From positions 1-54,383 of the forward strand of contig JAQWKT010000025.1 of the NCBI GenBank assembly GCA_029247685.1: a stretch of 54,383 nt of DNA, in the 5' to 3' direction. Positions 43,030 through 53,080 of the stretch are shown here, one piece after another (the stretch's first letter is position 1; each line of letters begins with the position of its first letter). A model generated the notes under the pieces. It did no database searches and was not told the origin of the DNA. It was given only the letters and a program-made list of their open reading frames with translations. The position numbers were made by a program, and so were the translations under genes. The DNA is from Crocinitomicaceae bacterium (lineage in GTDB: Bacteria; Bacteroidota; Bacteroidia; Flavobacteriales_D; Crocinitomicaceae).

Positions 43030-45702
43030 TTATTCTATTAAAATAGAGCTATACCATCTTTTGATAGATGCTGCATTTTGGTCTTTTCGATTTGCCAAAT
43101 CTAAAAACTGATCTTTGGCTATTTTCCCTAAACCAAAATATTTTGATTTTGGATGAGAAAAGTACCATCCGCTAACAGAAGAAACTGGTAACATTGCTAA
43201 GCTTTCTGTTAGAGTAACCCCAGTGATATCGGTTGCATTAAGCAAATTAAATAACCCAATTTTTTCTTGATGATCTGGACAAGCAGGATATCCAGGTGCA
43301 GGCCTTATTCCTTGGTATTTCTCTTTAATTAATTCCTTATTGTCCAGGTTTTCATTTGAAGAATATCCCCATAATTCTTTTCTAACATGCTCGTGCATGT
43401 ATTCAGCAAGAGCTTCGGCCAATCTATCGGCTAGTGCTTTAAGTAAAATAGAGTTATAATCGTCATGATCGGATTCAAATTTGGCAACAATTTCATCAAG
43501 ACCAATGCCTGAGGTTACCACAAAGGAACCTATATAATCTTTTATACCAGATTCTTTGGGTGCAATAAAATCAGATAGTGCAAAATTTGCTTGACCAGGG
43601 GCTTTTTTTGTTTGTTGTCGAAGAGTTCTTTGAATATGAATACATTTATTCTGGTCTTCGGGGTCATATATTTCTATATCGTCGCCTACCGAATTAGCTG
43701 GAAAGAGTCCAATTACCACTTTAGAAGTCAACCACTTTTCTTCCATTATTTTATTTAACATCTCTTTGGCATCCGAAAACAATTTTTTTGCTTCTTTTCC
43801 AACCACCTCATCTTGCAAAATTTTGGGAAATCTTCCATGTAATTCCCAAGTTTGAAAAAACGGAGTCCAATCAATATAATCTACTATTTTTTTCAAAGGA
43901 AAATCTATATAAGAAGTAATTCCTAGTTTTTTTGGTTTTTTTATTTCATCAGTAGAAAAATCAAGAGATAATTTATTTTTTCTTGCCGAAGCAATAGGTA
44001 TTAATATTTTTGCTTTTTGGTGTTTTTTATGATTTTCTCTCAATTTTGAATACTCTTCTCTCAGTTTATTTGTAAAATCTATTTTCTTTGATCCTAATAA
44101 ACTTTCTGCTACGGTTACCGATCTTGATGCATCGAGAACATGTACTACTGAATCATTTGTATAATGTTCCTCAATTTTAACGGCAGTATGCACTCTTGAA
44201 GTTGTTGCGCCACCTATTAATAAAGGTATTTTTAATCCTGCTATTTGCATTTCTTTTGCAACATGAACCATTTCGTCAAGGGAAGGTGTAATCAATCCAC
44301 TCAAGCCAATAATATCCACATTTTCATCTATTGCTGACTTAATTATTTTTTCTGGAGGGACCATTACTCCAAGGTCAATTATTTCGTAATTATTACACCC
44401 TAAAACAACACTTACAATGTTTTTTCCAATATCGTGAACATCTCCCTTTACCGTTGCCATTAGAACTTTTCCGGAAAATTTAAACTCACCTCCTTTTTCT
44501 GATTCAATATATGGAAGCAAATACGCAACTGCTTTTTTCATTACCCTTGCTGATTTAACTACTTGTGGCAAAAACATCTTTCCACTTCCAAAAAGATCAC
44601 CAACGACATTCATCCCATCCATTAAAGGACCTTCAATAACTTGAATAGGACGATCATATTCCTTTCGACAAACCTCTACATCTTCATCAATAAAATCGGT
44701 TATTCCTTTAACCAATGAATACTCTAAACGCTTTTGAACCGTATTTTCTCTCCATGACAAATCAACTTCTCTTTTTTTTCTATCTCCCTTAACCGTTTGT
44801 GCATAATCAAGTAATCTTTCAGTTGCATCTGGCCTTCTATTTAACAAAACATCTTCCACATGATTTAAAAGCGTTTGATTAATATCAGAATATACCTCAA
44901 GCATGGTTGGGTTAACAATCCCCATATCCATTCCATTTTGAATGGCATGATATAGAAAAGCAGAATGCATCGCTTCTCGAACCACATTGTTTCCCCTAAA
45001 TGAAAAGGATACATTAGAAACACCACCACTAACATGGGCACCATCTAAATTAGTTCGAATCCATTTGGTAGCATTAAAAAAGTCCTGAGCATTGTTGTTA
45101 TGCTCGTCCATCCCTGTAGCAACAGGGAAAATATTGGGATCAAAAATGATGTCATTTTTAGAAAAATTTACTTGATCTACCAAAATATTATAGGACCTTT
45201 CACAAATTTCAATTCTTCTTTCATAAGAATCAGCCTGACCATCTTCATCAAAAGCCATGACAATAACTGCCGCACCATACCTTTTAATAATAGTTGCTTG
45301 ATTTATAAAATTCTCTTCCCCTTCTTTTAAGGAAATGGAATTAACAACTCCTTTCCCCTGAAGGCACTTAAGACCTGCTTCAATTATTTCCCATTTAGAG
45401 CTATCAATCATAATCGGAACTCTACAAATATCTGGCTCAGATGCAATAAGATTTAAAAACTTCACCATGGCCTCTTTTCCATCGATCATTCCTTCATCCA
45501 TATTAATGTCAATGATTTGAGCGCCTCCTTCCACCTGATCTCTAGCAACAGAAAGAGCTGCATCAAAATCTCCTTCTTTAATAAGTCTCAAAAATTTACG
45601 AGAACCTGTCACATTGGTTCGTTCGCCAATATTTACAAAATTGCTTTCCTTAGTGATTATTAAAGGCTCTAATCCAGATAATTTCAATGTTGGCATAGAC
45701 AT
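43030..45702 (-). CDS. metH: Methionine synthase, folate/cobalamin/activation part (split MetH)
   Basis: An 890-residue protein equal to the C-terminal three quarters of MetH. It has a pterin-binding domain (~18-275; [24 protein letters not shown]), a cobalamin cap and binding domain (~310-560) with the Co-ligand His423 in GDVHDIGKN, and a SAM-binding activation domain (~590-890) with [12 protein letters not shown]. It lacks the homocysteine-binding module, which is encoded 2 bp upstream as a separate gene. Together they methylate homocysteine from methyltetrahydrofolate through B12. The division at the domain border is a known arrangement in flavobacteria, so it is not a frameshift. Confidence 0.95.
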   Translation of the reverse strand: MSMPTLKLSGLEPLIITKESNFVNIGERTNVTGSRKFLRLIKEGDFDAALSVARDQVEGGAQIIDINMDEGMIDGKEAMVKFLNLIASEPDICRVPIMIDSSKWEIIEAGLKCLQGKGVVNSISLKEGEENFINQATIIKRYGAAVIVMAFDEDGQADSYERRIEICERSYNILVDQVNFSKNDIIFDPNIFPVATGMDEHNNNAQDFFNATKWIRTNLDGAHVSGGVSNVSFSFRGNNVVREAMHSAFLYHAIQNGMDMGIVNPTMLEVYSDINQTLLNHVEDVLLNRRPDATERLLDYAQTVKGDRKKREVDLSWRENTVQKRLEYSLVKGITDFIDEDVEVCRKEYDRPIQVIEGPLMDGMNVVGDLFGSGKMFLPQVVKSARVMKKAVAYLLPYIESEKGGEFKFSGKVLMATVKGDVHDIGKNIVSVVLGCNNYEIIDLGVMVPPEKIIKSAIDENVDIIGLSGLITPSLDEMVHVAKEMQIAGLKIPLLIGGATTSRVHTAVKIEEHYTNDSVVHVLDASRSVTVAESLLGSKKIDFTNKLREEYSKLRENHKKHQKAKILIPIASARKNKLSLDFSTDEIKKPKKLGITSYIDFPLKKIVDYIDWTPFFQTWELHGRFPKILQDEVVGKEAKKLFSDAKEMLNKIMEEKWLTSKVVIGLFPANSVGDDIEIYDPEDQNKCIHIQRTLRQQTKKAPGQANFALSDFIAPKESGIKDYIGSFVVTSGIGLDEIVAKFESDHDDYNSILLKALADRLAEALAEYMHEHVRKELWGYSSNENLDNKELIKEKYQGIRPAPGYPACPDHQEKIGLFNLLNATDITGVTLTESLAMLPVSSVSGWYFSHPKSKYFGLGKIAKDQFLDLANRKDQNAASIKRWYSSILIE

Positions 45703-45704
45703 AA

Positions 45705-46694
45705 CTAATCGGAAATTACAAGTTCTCTTGGTTTATAATTTTTTGCTAAATCGGCAATTGCTTTAATATGATCTGGTGTAGTTCCGCAACATCCTCCTAT
45801 AATATTAACCAAGCCTTCCTCAAAAAAAGTTTTAATTTGATTTGCCATTAATTCAGGGGTTTCTTCATATTCCCCAAATTCATTTGGCAATCCAGCGTTT
45901 GGATGAGCACTAGTATGAAATGAGGACTTGCTATTTAATACTTGTAAGTATGGGCGCATCATGCTTGCACCAAGCGCACAGTTTAATCCAATACTAAGCA
46001 AATCAAGATGAGAAAGTGAAATTAAAAAGGCCTCTGTTGTTTGACCGGTTAATGTCCTTCCACTTTGATCCGTGATAGTTCCCGAAACCATAATAGGTAT
46101 TTTAATCTTATTGGTATCAAAATAACTATCAATGGCAAATAATGCCGCTTTAGCATTCAAGGTATCAAAAACCGTTTCAACAAGTAATATATCCACGCCT
46201 CCTTTTATTAATGCGTCAACCTGTTGATCATATGCAATAACTAATTCGTCAAAAGTAACTGCTCTATACCCTGGGTCATTTACATCGGGAGAAATGGATG
46301 CCGTTCGATTGGTAGGACCAATTGAGCCTGCAACAAATCTTGGTTTGTCCGTATATTGTCTAGCTACTTCTTTAGCAATTTTTGCGCTTTCGAAGTTAAT
46401 TTCATAAACTGCTGACTCTAAGTCGTAATCTGCTTGAGCTATGGTCGTTCCTGAAAAAGTATTCGTTTCTACTATATCTGCTCCAGCATCAAAATATTCC
46501 TTGTGAATAGCTTTAATGATATCTGGTCTTGTAATAGATAGTAAATCATTGTTTCCTTTTAAAGGTTTATGATGATGATTAAAGAAACTTCCTCGAAAAT
46601 CCTCTTCTTCTAGAGAATAGCGCTGAATCATTGTCCCCATAGCACCATCAAGTACTAATATTCTTTTTTTTAGAACTTTAAAAATTTCTTCCAT
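45705..46694 (-). CDS. metH: Methionine synthase, homocysteine-binding part (split MetH)
   Basis: A 329-residue homocysteine methyltransferase barrel. Zinc ligands are Cys in GLNCALG and the Cys pair in [21 protein letters not shown] and ETNTFSGTT are also typical of MetH module 1. The open frame reaches back to 46736, but that extension lies against the riboswitch 3' side and reads as hydrophobic non-homologous sequence, while [20 protein letters not shown] matches the family start, so 46694 is used. It sits 2 bp upstream of the larger metH gene and behind a SAM-I riboswitch: high SAM should lower expression of both. Confidence 0.94.
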   Translation of the reverse strand: MEEIFKVLKKRILVLDGAMGTMIQRYSLEEEDFRGSFFNHHHKPLKGNNDLLSITRPDIIKAIHKEYFDAGADIVETNTFSGTTIAQADYDLESAVYEINFESAKIAKEVARQYTDKPRFVAGSIGPTNRTASISPDVNDPGYRAVTFDELVIAYDQQVDALIKGGVDILLVETVFDTLNAKAALFAIDSYFDTNKIKIPIMVSGTITDQSGRTLTGQTTEAFLISLSHLDLLSIGLNCALGASMMRPYLQVLNSKSSFHTSAHPNAGLPNEFGEYEETPELMANQIKTFFEEGLVNIIGGCCGTTPDHIKAIADLAKNYKPRELVISD

Positions 46695-46740
46695 TTTATA
46701 AAAAAATAAAAACACGAAGAAAATGGGAAACCACACTTAT

Positions 46741-46845
46741 CTTATTTCAATTAATAATCGAAATTGGATTTGGCACCTACTTTTATAATATAGCTAAGGG
46801 TTGCCAAGGTTTCAAAGGGCCAATCCCTCCACCTTTCTTCATAAG
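46741..46845 (-). ncRNA. SAM-I (S-box) riboswitch
   Basis: On the minus strand all conserved blocks appear in order: CTTAT (P1 5'), GAAAGGTGGAGGGATTGGCCC, TTTGAAACCTTGGCAACC (kink-turn and P3 region), a short AT-rich variable stem, AGGTGCCAAATCC, a P4 hairpin (TTTCGATTATTAATTGAAA) and ATAAG closing P1. It ends ~46 nt before the metH start. Downstream no strong terminator hairpin is visible, although T-rich runs follow, so the regulation mode (terminator or translation) is not settled. Confidence 0.95.
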
Positions 46846-46865
46846 TTTATGCAATGAACGCAATA

Positions 46866-46873
46866 CAAAAATA
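46866..46873 (-). promoter_or_regulatory. -7 box of the metH operon
   Basis: TATTTTTG on the minus strand fits TAnnTTTG and places the transcript start near 46861, about 15 nt before the riboswitch. Confidence 0.5.
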
Positions 46874-46930
46874 GTGTTCTTTAACCAAAAAACTAATCAA
46901 TTTGAAATTATCTCAAATAACATAATAAAT

Positions 46931-47659
46931 CTAGATTAATTCAAGGTGATATAAAGCAAAAATATCCATTGATACTGCAACACTAAAATGCAAAGCAATT
47001 CCTGTAAATATTGACTCTTTTCTCAAACTTAAATAACCTAAAATTAATCCTGCAAAAATAGCTCCAATTGTTTCTAAGAAAGGTTTTTGAAAATGAATCA
47101 TGCAATAAGGAATTATCATGACAAGCACACTATAATCTCCAATTTGTTTTTTGAGACCATGAACCATAAAACCTCTAAAGAAAAACTCTAATGAAACAAA
47201 TTGAAGAAAATAAAAAAATTCCCAAATAAGAAAATTAGAATGAATTTGATTAACAGATGAAAGCCTATAAAAAGGATATTTCACTAGAAAAGAATCTTGA
47301 GTTGATACTAAAAAAACAAAAGGGATCATAAATAAAAAAAAAACAAAAAATATCTGAAGATCTTTATAAAAATTTTTTGACATTTTTAATCCAAAATCAG
47401 ATATTTTTCTTTTAAGAAAAAAGCTAATAAAGATCACGGGGAATACAAAATAAAAAAACACTCTGCAAATAGCCCAGTATATTAGATCAAATAATTGTTT
47501 ATCATGAAACTGAAATCTTAATTCAATAAAAGAGTTACTAATAGAGTTTAAATGCAGTAATTTCAATAAACAAATAAAATCATTAAAACTTGTTAAGTAT
47601 CTTATAAAGACTAAGGAAAAAACTGAAACAGAAATAACAAGAATAGCCGACTTACTCAC
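46931..47659 (-). CDS. CPBP family intramembrane metalloprotease
   Basis: A ~242-residue membrane protein with about seven hydrophobic segments. The CPBP (CAAX protease and bacteriocin-processing) motifs are seen: motif 1 as LEFFFRG (the usual EExxxR with the first Glu replaced by Leu), motif 2 His in YCMIHFQKP, the small-residue helix AGLILGY, and a last His in GIALHFSV. A proteolytic or immunity-type role is possible; the missing first Glu may lower activity. The start is uncertain because a 40-bp tandem duplication covers it: GTG at 47659 is preferred, TTG at 47680 is the longest option, and no in-frame ATG is available. Confidence 0.82.
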   Translation of the reverse strand: MSKSAILVISVSVFSLVFIRYLTSFNDFICLLKLLHLNSISNSFIELRFQFHDKQLFDLIYWAICRVFFYFVFPVIFISFFLKRKISDFGLKMSKNFYKDLQIFFVFFLFMIPFVFLVSTQDSFLVKYPFYRLSSVNQIHSNFLIWEFFYFLQFVSLEFFFRGFMVHGLKKQIGDYSVLVMIIPYCMIHFQKPFLETIGAIFAGLILGYLSLRKESIFTGIALHFSVAVSMDIFALYHLELI

Positions 47660-47701
47660 ATACTGAGACAGAAATAACAAGAATAGCCGACTTACTCACA
47701 T
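47622..47701. repeat. 40-bp tandem direct duplication over the CPBP start region
   Basis: Copies 47622-47661 and 47662-47701 are 40 bp each and differ at a single base (A/G at the sixth position). Forty is not a multiple of three, so the upstream copy of the start codon (GTG at 47699) reads only about 15 codons before a TAA. Confidence 0.92.
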
Positions 47702-47764
47702 CAGGCCACTTTATTGATGACTGTACTTTAATTAAATTTTTTTTGAACTTAATTAGACTCAAAA

Positions 47765-48751
47765 TCAATTTGAAATTATCTCAAATAATTCATTAAGATT
47801 CGGAGAAATAATCACTTCTATTCTTCTATTTTTCGCTTTATTATTTTTATCCACTGGGTGAAATTCACTTCTTCCAGCAGCCATTATTTGAGATGGAAGT
47901 AGCTCTGACTTTTCTAACATTATCTCCACTACTGCCGTGGATCTCAAAACAGAAAGCTCCCAGTTATTTTTAGGATGCGTACCTCGATTCAATTTATCCG
48001 TATCTGTATGCCCCTCCACAACTATTTCCCAATCTTTTTCATTTCCAATAACCGACGCAAGTTCTACGATTGCTTTTTTACCCTTTGGTTCTATGGAAGT
48101 ACTTCCAGATGCAAAAAGTAATTTTGCCTCCATGCTGATATATATTTTACCATTTCTTTGTTCAACAGTTAACCCACTATTTTCGTATGCTCGAAGTGCT
48201 GCAGCAATTTTATCTTTCATGGCTTGTATTGCTCTCTCTCTATTCTTTATTAGCTCTTCTAATTCATTCACTCGTTTTTCTCTTTCAATTAGAAGTCTTT
48301 CTTTTTCTCGTAGTTGTTTTTCAAGCTCCATTAGCGCATCTTCTTTTTTCTGCAGCTCTCTATTTTTTGCTTCCACTTCCGCTTGAAAAGTGGCAACCTC
48401 CCTTGCTTCCATTTGACTTAATTTTGAAAAAGAACTTTCAAGCTCCTGATTTTCCGTTCTTAATTTCTCGATTTCCAAACCAGATATATCTACCGTTCGT
48501 TGTAGTCCTACCAACTCTTTTTTAATGCGATTCAAATCCTTTTGTAATACTTCTTTTCTTTTTATACAGTCTTTAGCCTGACTTTCATACATGTCATTGT
48601 TGTTTTTATATTTTGCTAATGACTCGGCGCAAGCTTTTTCTTTTTCAAGCAATTCATTAAACTTTTTTGCTGGCACACATGAGAAAACCCCAAAAATAAA
48701 TACCGAAAAAATTACTATATACTTGTATTTCTGACTTATCTTAATATTCAT
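47765..48751 (-). CDS. OmpA family lipoprotein with long coiled coil
   Basis: A 328-residue protein. Leader ends in GVFSC, so Cys25 is the lipid anchor. Residues ~30-185 are a long charged coiled coil (EKACAESLAKYKNNND ... EKQLREKERLLIEREKRVN). The C-terminal OmpA domain (~200-320) has the peptidoglycan-binding signature GHTDTDKLN and NRRIEVIISP. It would link the outer membrane to peptidoglycan at a distance set by the coil. It shares with flavobacterial gliding and envelope lipoproteins the CVPAKKFNELLEK start. Mono-cistronic by spacing. Confidence 0.9.
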   Translation of the reverse strand: MNIKISQKYKYIVIFSVFIFGVFSCVPAKKFNELLEKEKACAESLAKYKNNNDMYESQAKDCIKRKEVLQKDLNRIKKELVGLQRTVDISGLEIEKLRTENQELESSFSKLSQMEAREVATFQAEVEAKNRELQKKEDALMELEKQLREKERLLIEREKRVNELEELIKNRERAIQAMKDKIAAALRAYENSGLTVEQRNGKIYISMEAKLLFASGSTSIEPKGKKAIVELASVIGNEKDWEIVVEGHTDTDKLNRGTHPKNNWELSVLRSTAVVEIMLEKSELLPSQIMAAGRSEFHPVDKNNKAKNRRIEVIISPNLNELFEIISN

Positions 48752-48937
48752 ATACTATTATTAATTATTCATTAAACACAAATTTCAGATAAAGATTGCT
48801 TGGTTTTATTCATTCTACTATCTATTTATACACAATGCATATTGAATAATCGATAAAAAATAGATCAAAATTTAGAAACCTTTTTTGAGAAAAACCGTTA
48901 TTACATTTATTAAATAACAAATGTAAACCTACATAAC

Positions 48938-49717
48938 ATGAAATCTATTTCCCTATTATTTTTAAGCTTCGCCATAATCTCGCCTGTTTTTATTTTTTCT
49001 CAAGTAGAAGAAAAAAACCCCGATGTAACCGATAAAGAAGAAGAAGCATGGGAATTGAGAGAAGATGAAGAGGAAGTTTCAGATAAAAACCAAGCGCATT
49101 GGGCAGGTATTGATATTGGGTTTGGAATGAACTTAAATAGCGATTTTAGTAATGACTTCACTTCAACAAATAATCCATATTGGGAAAATGAAGTTGGAAA
49201 ATCACTAACCATGAATTTTAATTTTATTGAATACAAATTACCTATTTTAAAACAATATCTTGGTTTAACCACCGGATTAGGAATTGATTTTCAACTAATT
49301 AACTTTAGCTCTAACTATGTTCTATCACATGACGCAGATACCGTATATGCTATAGATGATCCTGTGCAAAGTTATAAAAGCAACTACTTAAGTCTAACTA
49401 GATTAAAGCTTCCACTTCTTATTGAGTTTGCGACCAAAAAAGAAACTAAAAAGTGCTTCTACTTTTCCGCTGGGGTTGTTGGAAGTGTTAGAATTGGTTC
49501 TTTTATGAGGTTAACAGGAAAGTACGACAATGGGGACAAATTTGACAATACAACTACGTCAAAGTTTAACCTAAATCCATTTGGACTTGAAGGAACCGTT
49601 CGTACAGGATACGATCGTTTTGGTGCATTTGTTAGCTATAATCTGCTTCCTTTATTTAAAGAAAATAAAACCGTTGCCGTTAACCCTATTCGATTTGGAG
49701 TTTCTTTTAACTTCTAG
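48938..49717 (+). CDS. Outer-membrane beta-barrel protein
   Basis: A 259-residue exported protein: signal peptide (1-22, ends FSQ), an acidic low-complexity stretch (~23-50; EEEAWELREDEEEV), then about eight amphipathic strands (YLGLTTGLGIDFQ, YLSLTRLKLPLLIEFA, GAFVSYNLLPLF, NPIRFGVSFNF) ending in Phe, typical of the outer-membrane barrel fold related to PorT. Function unknown. The stop overlaps that of the convergent OmpA/PD40 gene by 4 bp, so the 3' ends of the two mRNAs are complementary. Confidence 0.85.
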   Translation: MKSISLLFLSFAIISPVFIFSQVEEKNPDVTDKEEEAWELREDEEEVSDKNQAHWAGIDIGFGMNLNSDFSNDFTSTNNPYWENEVGKSLTMNFNFIEYKLPILKQYLGLTTGLGIDFQLINFSSNYVLSHDADTVYAIDDPVQSYKSNYLSLTRLKLPLLIEFATKKETKKCFYFSAGVVGSVRIGSFMRLTGKYDNGDKFDNTTTSKFNLNPFGLEGTVRTGYDRFGAFVSYNLLPLFKENKTVAVNPIRFGVSFNF

Positions 49718-51378
49718 TGTGGCAGCTTTTTGTAAGTGAAATACGATTTAGGGGCGGGTTTGGCCGTTTTCGAGTCAAAAGAACGATTCAATATTTTTAC
49801 CTCTGTTCTTCTATTTAATTGATGAAGGGACTTAAACTTAGTCTTATTTGAATAAAATTGATTGATATAGCTTTCATTTAATTCCACCAGTTTATTTTGC
49901 GATTTATCCATTATTTTTAATGGCTCTTTTTCCCCTTTACCAATAGGAACAATTCTTCTTGGATCAATGCCTTTTTTCTCCACTAAATATTTATAGCAAG
50001 CCTTTGCTCTATTATCAGAAAGGACTTGATTTCTATTTTCAGAACCTCTTGCATCGGTATGCGAACTTAATTCTATTTTCAAGCTTGGGTATTTAATTAA
50101 CAATGCATAGAGATAATCTAAAGAATCCATTGAGCTTATATATTCATCTTGTACAAAAGTCCACTTATCTCTTGGATGTCTTATCTGAGGCAAATTAATT
50201 TTAGTCACCAATTCATTTACAGTTGGCTCTTTTATGGTATCGGATAAAATTATCTTCTGTCCAATAGAGTCGATTATTTCAAAAGAATAAATCCCAGAGA
50301 GACAATTCATTAGTTTAAACCCATTATTATCAATATCTCTAGAATTGTGTTTTTTCTCTTTATTGAACGAATAACTAATTTTATAGGGTTTTATGCCTCC
50401 TTTTATTTGCAAAGTAATCGCTCCATCTTCTCCTCCAAATTTAGTAACATCTTTTATCTCTTTGATGGAAGCAGACAAAGCTGGATAATATATTGGCTTA
50501 CAAGAATATATTTGACTATACTTAGATTCTCTATTCGAGGACCAATACATGGTGTTTTTTGAGTCAATAAAAAAATAAGCATCAAAACGAGAGGAATTTA
50601 TGTGCTTTCCAAGGTTTTTTGGTTTTGACCATTTCAACATGTCTTCTGACTCTTTAATGGAATAATAAATATCGGCTCCCCCTCTACCCCCACTTCTATT
50701 AGAGGAAAAGTATAATGTGTCCTTAGAATCAGATAAAAATGGACTCATTTCATAAGAAGAAGTGTTCACTTTTTTAGGAAGATGCACAGGAACAGACCAT
50801 TGATTTTGTTTATTAAATGAAATATATAAATCTTCTTTTCCATAAGAACCCTCTCCTCTATAGCTTATTAATAGTACTTTTTCATCTGGATGCATATAAA
50901 AACCATAGTTTTCGCCAGTGATTTTGAGACCTGGGACAAATACGCTCACTGGTTTACTCCATGTGTTATTTGTTTTTTTACTGTAGGATAAACCTTTCTC
51001 TAAATCTCCTTTATCTGAATAGGATCCAAGTAAATAAACTTTTTTTTCATCTCGACTTAAGCCAACTACCCCATTATTAAATTTGTTATTAAGCACATTT
51101 AAATTTGTAGGCAATAACCATAATCCATTAATAGAATCAGAGGCATTAGAAATATAAATATCTTGATCAAATTTTCCACCTATATTTTTTTTGTCAAAGG
51201 TTTTAACAAATAAAATTTGTTTTCCATCGGAAAAAACAAATGGAGCAGACTTTTCGAATTTACTATATTTATTAAGCGAGAGGTTTTTAACCTCTGAAAA
51301 CTTCCAAAACTGTCCTTTGGTAACGAAAGGAATAGCACTTAAGCTGGCAATCAAAACAAGTTTCTTTAGCTTCAACAT
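49714..51378 (-). CDS. PD40-repeat OmpA family protein, probable T9SS-associated
   Basis: A 554-residue exported protein (signal peptide 1-22). Residues ~30-300 hold PD40/WD40-like propeller repeats (FSDGKQILFVKTFD, LYFSSNRSGGRGGADIYYS, MYWSSNRESKYSQIYSC), then a SprB-like domain (~315-390; GGIKPYKISYS ... LSGIYSFEIIDS), and a C-terminal OmpA domain (~415-550) with SSHTDARGSENRN and DNRAKACYKYLVEKKGIDP. Such proteins pair with PorP/SprF in T9SS and gliding loci and bind peptidoglycan. It starts 8 bp after the PorP/SprF gene, so the two form an operon. Confidence 0.9.
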   Translation of the reverse strand: MLKLKKLVLIASLSAIPFVTKGQFWKFSEVKNLSLNKYSKFEKSAPFVFSDGKQILFVKTFDKKNIGGKFDQDIYISNASDSINGLWLLPTNLNVLNNKFNNGVVGLSRDEKKVYLLGSYSDKGDLEKGLSYSKKTNNTWSKPVSVFVPGLKITGENYGFYMHPDEKVLLISYRGEGSYGKEDLYISFNKQNQWSVPVHLPKKVNTSSYEMSPFLSDSKDTLYFSSNRSGGRGGADIYYSIKESEDMLKWSKPKNLGKHINSSRFDAYFFIDSKNTMYWSSNRESKYSQIYSCKPIYYPALSASIKEIKDVTKFGGEDGAITLQIKGGIKPYKISYSFNKEKKHNSRDIDNNGFKLMNCLSGIYSFEIIDSIGQKIILSDTIKEPTVNELVTKINLPQIRHPRDKWTFVQDEYISSMDSLDYLYALLIKYPSLKIELSSHTDARGSENRNQVLSDNRAKACYKYLVEKKGIDPRRIVPIGKGEKEPLKIMDKSQNKLVELNESYINQFYSNKTKFKSLHQLNRRTEVKILNRSFDSKTAKPAPKSYFTYKKLPH

Positions 51379-51385
51379 TTCTTTA

Positions 51386-52420
51386 TCAAAAAGTGGATAT
51401 ATAATTAGAGGGCCTTATATTATTTCCTATGGTATATACAAGTAGGAATTCGTGTCCTCCCTGGCTATATAAATAAATGTTATTTATTGGAATATCTAAT
51501 GCATAAGAAACACTAAAACCACTATCAAAACAATAACCTGCATAGACACCTGAAGAATTCGAATGCCTATAATTTGCACCAAAAAACCAATTATTTGCCA
51601 CATAAAAAGACAAACTCCCTTCTATGGAGAACTGAAAAGGTGCAACTTGTTTTAAAATCGAAGACACTTGCATTTCTGAATTTTGACCAATCGGAAAAAG
51701 ATATGCGCCAAAGACATGCCAATGAATATTTCTATCAAAATTTACTGAAGAAGTACTAAGGGTTAAATAGTCTTTAGTGATTTGAGCTGCTGAAAGGCCA
51801 AAAACCAAACCATTATAAGCTAAAGAAAAACCTGCTGATAAATCAAAAGACAGTTGATTACTTTGATTTAAAACGTAGTTATCGTAGGTATTATCTCCTC
51901 CGGAATATGCACTATTAAAATCAGAAGGGTTAAGCACCGTTGCTTTATCTTTAAAAAATGAATGATTAGAAAGACCAAATCGAACACCACCAGTTAACTT
52001 AAGTCCTGAATAAAAAGAAACCCCAGAAGAATACATTGCTGAAAAATTCAACTTTCTAAAGGCTCCGTAATTGTCTGCTAAAAAATATCCTCCGACATAA
52101 TGTCCTAAAAATTTGGGTTCAAATTCCATTTCACTCCTAATGCTTTTTGATACTCTTAATGATGGATTATAGGAACTTGGTTTATTTATTCGCATCTTAA
52201 AAGAAGTATAAGAACTCAGAGGCTCTTGTCCAAAACCAAGCATTTGCCATCTAGAACCCATGTTTATAGTCGTTTGATCAGATAGCGAAATAACGGAAGG
52301 ATTATAAACTAATGGCACCGTTTGATAAAAAGTAAACTGAGGAAGCTGTTGAGAATATATATTAGCAATATGTAAAATGCATAAAAAAAGTAGGAGTCTT
52401 AATTCTAAGCGCTTTATCAC
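51386..52420 (-). CDS. PorP/SprF family T9SS outer-membrane protein
   Basis: A 344-residue protein with a signal peptide (1-23, ends YSQ) and the family hallmark near the N-terminus, QFTFYQTVPLVYNPSVISL, followed by SRWQMLGFGQEPLSSY and repeated amphipathic strands. PorP/SprF proteins are outer-membrane barrels that work with a partner OmpA/PD40 protein and often help deliver a SprB-type cargo. The partner gene is 8 bp downstream. No other T9SS core gene is in the window, so this is probably one of several accessory PorP-like pairs rather than the core PorP. Confidence 0.92.
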   Translation of the reverse strand: MIKRLELRLLLFLCILHIANIYSQQLPQFTFYQTVPLVYNPSVISLSDQTTINMGSRWQMLGFGQEPLSSYTSFKMRINKPSSYNPSLRVSKSIRSEMEFEPKFLGHYVGGYFLADNYGAFRKLNFSAMYSSGVSFYSGLKLTGGVRFGLSNHSFFKDKATVLNPSDFNSAYSGGDNTYDNYVLNQSNQLSFDLSAGFSLAYNGLVFGLSAAQITKDYLTLSTSSVNFDRNIHWHVFGAYLFPIGQNSEMQVSSILKQVAPFQFSIEGSLSFYVANNWFFGANYRHSNSSGVYAGYCFDSGFSVSYALDIPINNIYLYSQGGHEFLLVYTIGNNIRPSNYISTF

Positions 52421-52481
52421 TGTATTACAAAACTAATTTAGCCTCAAAAATAAGGGAATAAAATATAATTAACGTAACATC

Positions 52482-52508
52482 TTATATAATTAACAGTTAA
52501 TTATATAA
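52482..52508. promoter_or_regulatory. 27-bp perfect palindrome in a divergent promoter region
   Basis: Arms TTATATAATTAAC (52482-52494) and GTTAATTATATAA (52496-52508) around a single A. It lies between the divergent PorP/SprF gene (start 52420) and the 52558 gene, about where the -33 region of the latter would be (a TAACTTTA box follows near 52530). Probable regulator site; cruciform extrusion is another possibility. Confidence 0.55.
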
Positions 52509-52557
52509 AGTTCTTCTATAAATGGAATTATATTTAACTTTACATCAATAAAAAATT

Positions 52558-53079
52558 ATGGATATTTTATTTCAATTAGCACTTATTATAGTTCCTTCAG
52601 GAGGCGTTATGCTAACCGCAATTTATTTTTTTAAAAGAGAACATACCAATCAAAAAATTCAAGTACATCTTGAATTAAAAAAACAACGTCAAAAATTTTT
52701 TCTACCTAGTCGAGTGGAAGCATATCAAAGATGCGTTTTATTAATGGAGCGTATTCATCCTGGAACTTTAATCATGCGTCTTCACAAACCAAACATTACT
52801 TCTCAAATGCTTCAAAAACAATTATTAAAAGCCATAAGAGAAGAATTTGACCATAATGTTGCAGAACAAATTTTTATTTCGCCAAAAGCCTGGGAAATGG
52901 TTAAAAAATCCAAAGAAGAAAGCGTCAAAATAATCAACATTGCCTGTGATGCAGTTGGAAAAGAAGAACCATCTACCAAAATGGCGACAAAATTGTTTGA
53001 AATTATAGCTGAATTAGAAAACATGCCAACCGAAATAACCATTGGTCTTCTTAAAAAAGAATTACAAGAGTTGTTTTAA
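52558..53079 (+). CDS. Conserved membrane-anchored protein of unknown function
   Basis: A 173-residue protein. One N-terminal TM helix (about residues 5-24) is followed by a long, charged, mainly helical cytosolic part (LELKKQRQKFFLPSRVEAYQ, MLQKQLLKAIREEFDHNVAEQ, KSKEESVKIINIACD). I recall a conserved Bacteroidota family of unknown function with this layout (DUF7935-like), but give no function. Upstream is a perfect 27-bp palindrome. It is convergent with trmN6, with one base between stops. Confidence 0.8.
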   Translation: MDILFQLALIIVPSGGVMLTAIYFFKREHTNQKIQVHLELKKQRQKFFLPSRVEAYQRCVLLMERIHPGTLIMRLHKPNITSQMLQKQLLKAIREEFDHNVAEQIFISPKAWEMVKKSKEESVKIINIACDAVGKEEPSTKMATKLFEIIAELENMPTEITIGLLKKELQELF

Positions 53080-53080
53080 A

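Noticed and set aside
45703..45704. Split metH as a frameshift or sequencing error
   Set aside because: The split falls at a domain border, both parts have proper ends and starts, and this two-gene form is known in flavobacteria.
46695..46736. N-terminal extension of the metH barrel gene
   Set aside because: It reads as hydrophobic sequence between riboswitch and gene; the family start is at 46694.
47937..48525. Two ORFs (149 and 112 residues) antisense to the OmpA lipoprotein
   Set aside because: Their Ser/Phe/Leu-rich composition is the complement of Glu/Lys-rich coiled-coil codons.
50081..50088. CAAGCTTG inside the PD40-OmpA gene as a third operator
   Set aside because: Only the 8-bp core matches, within coding sequence, without the flanking TTR/CAA or the -7 block.
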